From Chloroflexota bacterium (GTDB taxonomy: Bacteria; Chloroflexota; Anaerolineae; UBA1429): 19,649 nucleotides of DNA. Below are positions 1 through 5,641 of the stretch, piece by piece (positions within the stretch are counted from its first letter, which is position 1; every line of letters begins with the position of its first letter). Where the stretch lies: NCBI GenBank assembly GCA_012515695.1, contig JAAYXX010000108.1, positions 1 to 19,649 of the forward strand, in the 5' to 3' direction. The position numbers and the translations under genes are program-made. The notes under the pieces are model-generated. The model searched no databases. It saw only the letters and a list, made by a program, of their open reading frames with translations, and was not told the origin of the DNA.

Positions 1-1180
1 CAATCCCGCGCTCTTGCAGCAGCGGGGCCACGTCCAGCGTGACAGCCCCCGGGCGCACAACGCTCTTGGCCAAGCCGTCGGGCCGGGCGATCACCGGGAT
101 AATGGACAGGCCATACTTGATGGCGAACTGAAAGTCGCGCTCGTCGTGAGAGGGCACAGCCATAATAGCGCCCGTGCCATATTGCATCAGTACGTAATCT
201 GCTATCCAGATGGGGATACGCTTCCCGTTCACCGGATTGATGGCATACGCGCCAGTAAAGACGCCCGTTTTCTCTTTGTCAGTAGCCAGTCGCTCGATCT
301 CGCTCTGCCGAGCAGCCTGGAACTGGTAGGTTTGCACAGCCTCGCGCTGCGCGTCGCTCGCCAGCTTGTCCACCAACGGATGCTCAGGGGCCAGCACCAT
401 AAACGTAGCGCCCCACAGAGTGTCCGGGCGCGTGGTAAACACCTCGATCACGTCCCCCTGCTCAGAGCGGAACTGTACGCTGGCGCCCTCGCTGCGGCCA
501 ATCCAGTTGCGCTGCATCGTCTTGACGCGCTCAGGCCAATCGATCTTGTCCAGATCGTTCAGCAGTTGATCGGCATAGTCGGTAATGCGAAAGAACCACT
601 GTTCCAGGTCCTTCCTGATTACCGGCGTGCCGCAGCGTTCGCAATGGCGATCCTCTCCCCAGACCTGCTCGCGGGCCAGGGTCGTGTTACACTTGGGGCA
701 AAAGTCCACTGGAGCCTTGGCTCTGTAGGCCAGGCCATGCTCGTAGAACTTGGCAAAGAACCACTGGGTCCACTTGTAGTATTCCGGCAGGCAAGTAACC
801 GCCTCATGGTCCCACGCCCACATGGCTCCCATCGTACGCAGTTGCTTACGCATACGCTCGACGTTATCGAGCGTCCATTTGCGCGGGTGGATGCCCCGCT
901 GAATAGCGGCGTTCTCTGCGGGCAGGCCAAAGGCGTCGAACCCGATGGGGAAAAAGGTGTTATAGCCCTGCATACGCATGAACCGCGCCTTGGCATCCGA
1001 GGGGGCCATCGCATACCAGTGGCCGATATGGAGATCTCCCGAGGTATACGGGAGCATAGTCAGAGCATAGTGTTTGGGGCGCGAAGGGTCTTCCACCGTC
1101 TTGTACAGGCCGGTCTCTTCCCATCGCTTCTGCCATTTCGCCTCAATCTCTTGGGGCTGATACTTGGGAGCTTGGCTCAT
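1..1180 (-). CDS. leuS: Leucyl-tRNA synthetase, N-terminal part (gene runs off the window)
   Basis: Class I aminoacyl-tRNA synthetase charging tRNA-Leu in the cytoplasm. The reading frame from the ATG at 1180 stays open to the window edge (393 complete codons); the C-terminal half, including KMSKS, lies outside. Seen: the ATP-binding HIGH signature as 'GDLHIGHW' near residue 50, the nearby 'GFDAFGLPAENAAI' typical of LeuRS, a zinc-binding pair of CxxC knuckles ('FCPKCN' and 'CERCG') around residues 160-180, then the start of the CP1 editing domain with 'TTRPDTLWGATF' and 'AVPSHDERD'. These motifs are family knowledge matched by eye. A weak Shine-Dalgarno (GGAAGG) precedes the start. No T-box leader was found although one is common upstream of leuS in Firmicutes. 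It is the last minus-strand gene here, downstream of the two tRNA-Ala genes but separated from them by a terminator. Confidence 0.96.
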   Translation of the reverse strand, partial: MSQAPKYQPQEIEAKWQKRWEETGLYKTVEDPSRPKHYALTMLPYTSGDLHIGHWYAMAPSDAKARFMRMQGYNTFFPIGFDAFGLPAENAAIQRGIHPRKWTLDNVERMRKQLRTMGAMWAWDHEAVTCLPEYYKWTQWFFAKFYEHGLAYRAKAPVDFCPKCNTTLAREQVWGEDRHCERCGTPVIRKDLEQWFFRITDYADQLLNDLDKIDWPERVKTMQRNWIGRSEGASVQFRSEQGDVIEVFTTRPDTLWGATFMVLAPEHPLVDKLASDAQREAVQTYQFQAARQSEIERLATDKEKTGVFTGAYAINPVNGKRIPIWIADYVLMQYGTGAIMAVPSHDERDFQFAIKYGLSIIPVIARPDGLAKSVVRPGAVTLDVAPLLQERGI

Positions 1181-1320
1181 GTTCAACCTTCCTTGTCGCC
1201 ACGTCCTGTCACGTAGGCCAGCGGCTCCTATATCAATACGTCGGCGGGGCACAATTCGTTCCCCGCTCATCCACGGGAGCCTGACTGGCGGGACGCCTGA
1301 GATTCACCATTTGTACCACC

Positions 1321-1346
1321 ATTATACAGGGCTTGTCAATTGTCAA
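1321..1346 (-). promoter_or_regulatory. Possible leuS promoter
   Basis: On the minus strand a perfect -10 (TATAAT, 1321-1326) lies 14 bp from a perfect -35 (TTGACA, 1341-1346); a second TTGACA overlaps at 1334-1339. The 14-bp spacer is shorter than the usual 16-18, so activity is uncertain. It would leave a leader of about 135 nt before leuS, containing one hairpin (arms 1244-1249 and 1261-1266). Confidence 0.4.
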
Positions 1347-1390
1347 GCGCATTCCTGCGCTCAGGATACCACCTATAGCCGATAAACAGC

Positions 1391-1424
1391 AAAAGCCCCC
1401 TTTCACCTGGCGATGAAGGGGGTC
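1391..1424 (-). terminator. Terminator of the tRNA-Ala unit
   Basis: On the minus strand an inverted repeat (arms 1414-1422 and 1396-1405, one bulged base) is followed by CTTTTGCTGTTT. It lies just past the tRNA-Ala gene at 1456 and before the leuS promoter candidate, so it fits a Rho-independent terminator separating the two units. Confidence 0.65.
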
Positions 1425-1455
1425 TTCTCGGTAAGCCCTGTCTTTTTGGCTAGAG

Positions 1456-1528
1456 TGGAGCTGAGGGGATTCGAACCCCTGGCCTCTTGAATGCCATTCA
1501 AGCGCTCTCCCAGCTGAGCTACAGCCCC
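1456..1528 (-). tRNA. tRNA-Ala (anticodon GGC)
   Basis: A 73-nt cloverleaf on the minus strand. The acceptor arms pair GGGGCTG with CAGCTCC, giving the G3:U70 wobble that is the alanine identity element. The anticodon stem CTTGA/TCAAG encloses ATGGCAT, so the anticodon is GGC, reading GCC and GCU. The T arm contains the canonical GGTTCGAATCC. A73 is followed by CTC, so CCA is not encoded. It is nearly identical to the second tRNA-Ala 43 bp away, differing mainly in the anticodon arm. Confidence 0.97.
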
Positions 1529-1571
1529 AGTCATGTCACTGCTCGCCTGGCAGCGTTCGGTTCGGTAGGTA

Positions 1572-1644
1572 TGGAGCTGAGGGGATTCGAACCCCTGGCC
1601 TCATCAGTGCGATTGATGCGCTCTCCCAGCTGAGCTACAGCCCC
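1572..1644 (-). tRNA. tRNA-Ala (anticodon CGC)
   Basis: A 73-nt cloverleaf on the minus strand with the same acceptor, D and T arms as its neighbour, including G3:U70. The anticodon stem CATCA/TGATG encloses ATCGCAC, so the anticodon is CGC, reading GCG. A73 is followed by TAC, so CCA is not encoded. It is the promoter-proximal member of the two-tRNA unit. Confidence 0.97.
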
Positions 1645-1665
1645 TTACCGCTCACAACAGAAGAG

Positions 1666-1693
1666 AGTATACACGAATAGGATTTGTTGTCAA
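1666..1693 (-). promoter_or_regulatory. Promoter of the tRNA-Ala pair
   Basis: On the minus strand TTGACA (1688-1693) and TATACT (1666-1671) are separated by 16 bp and lie about 20 bp upstream of the first tRNA-Ala. This is a near-consensus sigma-70-type promoter positioned as expected for a stable-RNA unit. Confidence 0.75.
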
Positions 1694-1742
1694 ATGAGCG
1701 CGCCAAAGCGATTGAGGCGTCGGCTCTCAGCCGCCCTGCTCG

Positions 1743-2639
1743 TTACCGCCCGATCATCTCGCCGAGGCGCACAAGCTGCTCGCGCAACGCCTCCGGCTCG
1801 CGGTAATATTCCAGCGAGATGGCCTGGGGCTGGGTCCGCGCCAGCGCCCATTCCAGCAGCGCATAGTCTCGCTCTAGCAAGGGGGCGTGCGCGTCCACCA
1901 AATTCTCCTCGTCAAAGGCCAACAAATGGGCAATGCTGGCCGCGTTGCCGCTCACCAGCTTGTAGCGGCGCTCCTCCAATTCGCGCAATCGGCGCGGCCC
2001 GCTGAGGTGAATCTCGACGGTGCGGTGCAGCGGCAGCCGCAACAGATAATCGTGTACCTCGTACCCCAGCACATTCGCGCTCACCTGGGCGTGGGCCAGG
2101 TCCAGCAGCAACCCGCAGTCCGTTTCCTCAATCACTTTGGCCACGAAATCCGGCTCGCAGATGTGCAGGTGCGCCAGATTGGGGAATAGCGGCAGGTTCT
2201 CCAGCAACAGGGGAACCGGCAGGCTCTCGGCCAGGGCGCGGGCGTTGCGAATGATGTTGGCCTGGGCCTCTTCCCGCGTCAGCAGGTTGCCGACTGGTTG
2301 CGTGACCAGCGCCCCGTCCAGCGTGGTATCTGGCACGCTAAAGCCGATATGCTCCGAAGTCCACGGCGTGGCAGATAGCTCGACCCACCCGCAGATGCGC
2401 CCCACCATCTCGTCGGCGGGCGGTTGGCGGCTGCTGAGGGTGTCGTCCAGGTGCAGCAACAGGGGGTAGAGCGGGCGCAACGCAGCAATAGCGACCTGCC
2501 CCATGAACGGCCCCACCTTCAAATAGTCCACCAGCCCCCCTTCCCCTTCCTGGAGCAGAGACTGCATGGCCTCTGTGCCATTCGTGCCCAGCAAAGGCCG
2601 CCCATTTATCTCTGGCCACGGGATCGCGGTTGTCTGCAA
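1743..2639 (-). CDS. MNIO/DUF692-family protein (multinuclear non-heme iron oxidase-like)
   Basis: 298 residues, predicted TIM barrel, probably cytoplasmic. Candidate family motifs in order: 'YLKVGPFMG' (about 39-47), 'SEHIGFS' (95-101), 'LLLENLP' (144-150), 'CGLLLDLAHAQVSANVLG' (175-192), 'VEIHLSG' (208-214), 'DAHAPLLERDYALLEWAL' (249-266) and 'ISLEYYRE' (274-281). Candidate metal ligands are E96/H97, E147, D180, H183, H211, D249/H251 and E277. Known members (MbnB, TglH, BufB) oxidise cysteines of peptide precursors (RiPPs) using two or three irons, usually with a separate partner protein. No precursor peptide or partner is visible beside this gene, so the substrate is unknown. It has its own promoter and a TTG start supported by a strong ribosome site. 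A related xylose-isomerase-like TIM-barrel enzyme is the main alternative. Confidence 0.7.
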   Translation of the reverse strand: MQTTAIPWPEINGRPLLGTNGTEAMQSLLQEGEGGLVDYLKVGPFMGQVAIAALRPLYPLLLHLDDTLSSRQPPADEMVGRICGWVELSATPWTSEHIGFSVPDTTLDGALVTQPVGNLLTREEAQANIIRNARALAESLPVPLLLENLPLFPNLAHLHICEPDFVAKVIEETDCGLLLDLAHAQVSANVLGYEVHDYLLRLPLHRTVEIHLSGPRRLRELEERRYKLVSGNAASIAHLLAFDEENLVDAHAPLLERDYALLEWALARTQPQAISLEYYREPEALREQLVRLGEMIGR

Positions 2640-2643
2640 GGTG

Positions 2644-2651
2644 CTTCCTCC
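2644..2651 (-). promoter_or_regulatory. Ribosome binding site fixing a TTG start
   Basis: On the minus strand GGAGGAAG lies 4 bp before TTG at 2639-2637. No ATG or GTG at a suitable distance competes, so TTG is the likely start of the MNIO-family gene. Confidence 0.7.
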
Positions 2652-2701
2652 AGCAAAAGGGGTATGCGATGCTGCCCGTCTGTGAGGACGCCATCGCGGG
2701 A

Positions 2702-2739
2702 ACGCCCGCTATGCTAGCACCGGCGGGCGTAACTGTCAA
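2702..2739 (-). promoter_or_regulatory. Promoter with overlapping palindrome upstream of the MNIO gene
   Basis: On the minus strand TTGACA (2734-2739) and TAGCAT (2711-2716) have an ideal 17-bp spacer. A perfect 8-bp inverted repeat, ACGCCCGC (2702-2709) and GCGGGCGT (2723-2730), brackets the -10 box. The palindrome could be an operator, or a hairpin by chance in GC-rich DNA. The promoter starts a separate transcript immediately after the fab operon terminator. Confidence 0.65.
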
Positions 2740-2755
2740 AAGGGGAAATAGCCGA

Positions 2756-2786
2756 ACGCCAGCCCCGTTGCGGGAGGGGCTGGCGT
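2756..2786 (-). terminator. Terminator of the fab operon
   Basis: A perfect 11-bp inverted repeat (2756-2766 and 2776-2786) with a 9-nt loop lies 33 bp past the fabG stop. On the minus strand it is followed by a T-rich stretch ending in CCCCTTTTG, which overlaps the next promoter. The tract is imperfect but the stem is very stable. Confidence 0.7.
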
Positions 2787-2818
2787 CTGGCGAGGAGGAA
2801 AAAGATGGGCTGCGTTGG

Positions 2819-3565
2819 TTAGAGGGCGAGACCTCCATCCACGCAGATCACCTGCCCAGTGATATAGGCTGCCGCGTCGGACGCGAGAAACGCCACAATG
2901 GGCGCAATGTCTTCGGGCTGCCCCAAACGCGACAGGGGAATCCGTTCGATCACTTTTTCCATCATGCTGTCCGGCAGATTGGCGGTCAACTCGGTGGTCA
3001 CAAACCCCGGCGCTACCAGGTTCGCCGTCACATTGCGCGCCCCTAGCTCGCGGGCCAGCGTCTTGGTGAACCCCACCAGCCCCGCCTTGGCCGCGGCATA
3101 GTTCGCCTGCCCCGCATTGCCCGCCAGGCCCGATACGGAGCCGATGCTGATGATCCGCCCGTACCGCTTGCGTATCATGGTACGCTGCACAGCCTTGACG
3201 CAGTGGAACGCGCCCTTCAGGTTGGTGTTTAGCACAGCGTCCCAATCGTCCTCTGTCATGCGCGCCAGCAACGTGTCGCGGGTGATTCCGGCGTTGTTCA
3301 CCAGAATATCCACCGTGCCATAGGCGTCTAGCGTCGCTTTGACCAGGGCCTCGGCGTCTGCGCCCCGGCTCACGTCGCCCTGCACCGCTATGGCCTGGCC
3401 GCCGCCTTGCTCAATCAGGCGCACGACCTCTGCTGCCGCCTCGCCATTGTTGCGGTAATTCACTGCTACCTTGCAGCCCCGTCGGGCCAGCTCCAGGCAA
3501 ATGGCCCGGCCAATTCCCCGCGAGCCGCCGGTCACGATGGCTACCCGGTCTTCCAAATCGCTCAT
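2819..3565 (-). CDS. fabG: 3-oxoacyl-[acyl-carrier-protein] reductase
   Basis: Short-chain dehydrogenase reducing 3-oxoacyl-ACP to 3-hydroxyacyl-ACP with NADPH in type II fatty acid synthesis; cytoplasmic. 248 residues, the usual FabG length. Seen: the cofactor loop TGGSRGIG (12-19), NNAG (90-93), and the catalytic set N114, S143, Y156 and K160 (the last two in 'YAAAK'), then 'PGFVTTEL' (187-193) and a C-terminal 'YITGQVICVDGG'. The frame is open farther upstream, but the ATG at 3565 matches the family N terminus, has GGAGG about 10 bp before it, and lies 2 bp after the fabD stop. It is the last gene of the fabK-fabD-fabG unit and is followed by a hairpin terminator. Confidence 0.95.
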   Translation of the reverse strand: MSDLEDRVAIVTGGSRGIGRAICLELARRGCKVAVNYRNNGEAAAEVVRLIEQGGGQAIAVQGDVSRGADAEALVKATLDAYGTVDILVNNAGITRDTLLARMTEDDWDAVLNTNLKGAFHCVKAVQRTMIRKRYGRIISIGSVSGLAGNAGQANYAAAKAGLVGFTKTLARELGARNVTANLVAPGFVTTELTANLPDSMMEKVIERIPLSRLGQPEDIAPIVAFLASDAAAYITGQVICVDGGLAL

Positions 3566-3567
3566 GC

Positions 3568-4524
3568 TTATACGGCCTCCACAGATAAAGACTCGACGCT
3601 CGCCACGTCGGTGACGCTGTTCAGGGCCACATCCCGCACAATCCGCTTGATTAGCCCCGATACCACCGAGCGCGGCCCTACCTCCAGCATGCTCGTTACG
3701 CCCTGCGCGCCCATCCACTGGATGGACTCGACCCAACGCACGGGCGAGGATAACTGGCGTAGCAGCGCCTCTTTGATCGCTTGCGGGTCATCTGCCGCCG
3801 TGGCTGTGGCATTGCTCACGACGGGAATCCAGGGGCGGCGCAGCCGAATCTGCTCCAGCACCGTCGCCAACCGCTCAACGGCCCCCTGCATCAAGGGGGT
3901 ATGCGCGGCGACGCTCACCGCCAGCGGCAGGGCGCGCTTGGCCCCTCGCTCGCGGGCCAGCGCCAGCACCCTGTCCACACCGGGCTGCTCCCCGGCGATG
4001 ACCACCTGTCCCGGCGAATTGTAATTCGCCACCCAGACCCCGTGGCCGTCGCTCCCCTCGTCCACCAAAGCCCGCACTACCTCGTCATCCAGGCCGATAA
4101 TCGCCGCCATGCTGCCAGGAGCCTGCGCTCCGGCCTCGCGCATGGCCTCCCCTCGATGGCGCACCAGTCGCACGCCATCCTCAAAATCCAGCGCGCCCGC
4201 CACCGTCAGCGCCGTGAACTCGCCCAGGCTATGCCCCGCCGCCAGAGCCACGTGCTCGCGCAGCGGCTCCAGGCGCGCCTTGACTATCTGCCAGAGCGCC
4301 CAGGTTGCCACGTAAATCGCCGGTTGGGTGTTGCTGGTCTCGTCCAGCTCTTCCTGCGGCCCTTCGAAGCAGAGCCTGGAAAGGGAAAAGCCCAGAGTAT
4401 CATCGGCCTGCTCAAAAACCCGGCGCGCCTCGGGGTAGGCGGCGCACACGTCAGCCCCCATCCCTACAAACTGGCACCCCTGGCCCGGAAAGACCAAACC
4501 CATCTGCCCCGTGGCTGTGGTCAT
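3568..4524 (-). CDS. fabD: Malonyl-CoA:ACP transacylase
   Basis: Transfers malonyl from CoA to acyl carrier protein, supplying extender units for fatty acid synthesis; cytoplasmic. 318 residues, normal for FabD. Seen: 'FPGQGCQFVGMG' (12-23), the nucleophile elbow GHSLGEF with S99, the substrate-binding arginine in 'RHRGEAM' (R124), and the partner histidine in 'SVAAHTPLM' (H208). The family more often has S-H-C-A-L-M at the last site, a minor variation. The ATG at 4524 is preceded by AAGGAG that overlaps the end of fabK, and 4 bp separate the two genes, so they are almost certainly co-translated. The trans-acyltransferase domain of a polyketide synthase is excluded by the short single-domain form and the neighbours. 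Confidence 0.95.
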   Translation of the reverse strand: MTTATGQMGLVFPGQGCQFVGMGADVCAAYPEARRVFEQADDTLGFSLSRLCFEGPQEELDETSNTQPAIYVATWALWQIVKARLEPLREHVALAAGHSLGEFTALTVAGALDFEDGVRLVRHRGEAMREAGAQAPGSMAAIIGLDDEVVRALVDEGSDGHGVWVANYNSPGQVVIAGEQPGVDRVLALARERGAKRALPLAVSVAAHTPLMQGAVERLATVLEQIRLRRPWIPVVSNATATAADDPQAIKEALLRQLSSPVRWVESIQWMGAQGVTSMLEVGPRSVVSGLIKRIVRDVALNSVTDVASVESLSVEAV

Positions 4525-4528
4525 GCGC

Positions 4529-5476
4529 TCAACTCCTTATCATGGATTGCATACGCTGCAAGGCGCTCTCTGCCTCTGCCACCGTGCGCCGCACCACCTC
4601 GGCGGCGGGAACAATATCGTGCACCAACCCGGCCACTTGCCCCGCCATCACCGAGCCGTATACCACGTCACCCTGCGCGGCAGCCATGCGCAGCCGCCCG
4701 GTGCCAAACTCGATGATTTCTTGATCCGAGGCCCCCCGCCGCTCCAGTTCCTCAAAGTCGCGGGACATGGGGTTGCGCAGGCAGCGCACCGGATGGCCGA
4801 TGGTCGCGCCCGTTACCATCGTGGAGCGCTCATTGGCCTTGACGATGGCCTCTTTATAATTCCGGTGCGCGGTGCATTCTTCCGTGCAAATAAACCGCGT
4901 GCCCATCTGCACCCCGGCCGCGCCCAACGCCAGCGCCGCCGCCAATCCTCGCCCGTCGCCAACCCCGCCCGCAGCAATCACCGGAACGGACACGGCATCT
5001 ACGACCTGGGGGACCAGCGCCATCGTGGTGACGGTACCAATATGCCCGCCCGACTCTTCGCCTTCGGCGATAACTGCGTCTGCCCCGGCTCGCTCCAACC
5101 GCCGCCCCAGCGCCGCCGAAGCGACCACCGGAATCACGATGCAGCCCGCCTCTTTCAACGGGGCGATATAGGGCGTGGGGTTCCCCGCGCCTGTCGTGAC
5201 TACTGGCACACGCTCTTGCATGCAGAGCGCCATCACCTCGTCCACACACGGCGAGAACATGGGCACGTTCAGCCCAAAGGGCTTGGTCGTGTGCTCTTTT
5301 ATCTGCTTGATCTGATTACGCACGAAATCTACGGGAGCATTGCCCGCCCCCAAAACACCCAGGGCACCCGCATCGGATACGGCCACAACCAGCTCCCAGG
5401 TGGCAACCCACGCCATGCCGCCTTGCATGATCGGGTGAGTGATTCCCAGTAAATCCGTTAATGCCGTTTGAAGCAT
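4529..5476 (-). CDS. fabK: Enoyl-[acyl-carrier-protein] reductase II (FMN-dependent)
   Basis: FMN-containing TIM-barrel enzyme catalysing the last reduction of each fatty-acid elongation cycle with NAD(P)H. 315 residues. Seen: 'HPIMQGGMAWVA' near the N terminus, 'FGLNVPMF' (about 78-85), 'GAGNPTPYI', the FMN phosphate region 'EGEESGGHIG', 'VIAAGGVGDGRGLAAAL' and 'GVQMGTRFICTEEC'. The 'ESGGHIG' motif with this length is typical of FabK; 2-nitropropane dioxygenase relatives share the fold and are the alternative, but placement directly before fabD and fabG supports FabK. The ATG at 5476 follows GGAGGGAG; a longer in-frame start exists but would read through that site. First gene of the operon. 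I could not identify a convincing promoter between it and the hairpin at 5561-5604. Confidence 0.9.
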   Translation of the reverse strand: MLQTALTDLLGITHPIMQGGMAWVATWELVVAVSDAGALGVLGAGNAPVDFVRNQIKQIKEHTTKPFGLNVPMFSPCVDEVMALCMQERVPVVTTGAGNPTPYIAPLKEAGCIVIPVVASAALGRRLERAGADAVIAEGEESGGHIGTVTTMALVPQVVDAVSVPVIAAGGVGDGRGLAAALALGAAGVQMGTRFICTEECTAHRNYKEAIVKANERSTMVTGATIGHPVRCLRNPMSRDFEELERRGASDQEIIEFGTGRLRMAAAQGDVVYGSVMAGQVAGLVHDIVPAAEVVRRTVAEAESALQRMQSMIRS

Positions 5477-5560
5477 AGACTTCTCCCTCCAATGTGCTGC
5501 CTGGAATAACACCTCAATAGAAAATTAGTTGCTACCTCGAACCAGACGCAGCCAAAATCT

Positions 5561-5604
5561 CGCAAAAGGAAACGACCACCAACGCGGTGGTCGTCTCTTT
5601 TGCG
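5561..5604 (-). terminator. Terminator of the topoisomerase gene
   Basis: A long inverted repeat: inner arms ACGACCACC (5572-5580) and GGTGGTCGT (5586-5594), loop of 5, and outer arms CGCAAAAG (5561-5568) and CTTTTGCG (5597-5604). On the minus strand the inner stem is followed by TTTCCTTTTG. It lies 37 bp past the topoisomerase stop, separating it from the fab operon. A-rich and T-rich arms on both sides could make it act both ways. Confidence 0.8.
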
Positions 5605-5641
5605 TGCATATGGAATACTAGCGCGGGCCGGGCGGGTGGCG

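Noticed and set aside
14..1216. A 400-codon open frame on the plus strand
   Set aside because: It is antisense to leuS, which has all its family motifs on the minus strand.
1181..1320. Possible T-box leader upstream of leuS
   Set aside because: A GGTGGTAC-like stretch occurs near 1314 but the rest of the T-box consensus, the antiterminator pairing and a terminator before leuS are missing.
1456..1644. Direct repeat of about 73 bp
   Set aside because: It is simply the two near-identical tRNA-Ala genes, not a mobile element or attachment repeat.
3566..3736. N-terminal extension of fabG
   Set aside because: The extension overlaps fabD in another frame and is not like FabG; the ATG at 3565 matches the family start and has a ribosome site.
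5477..5560. FapR- or FabT-like operator upstream of fabK
   Set aside because: An ATTAGTTGCTACC stretch looks suggestive but is not palindromic and does not fit either consensus.
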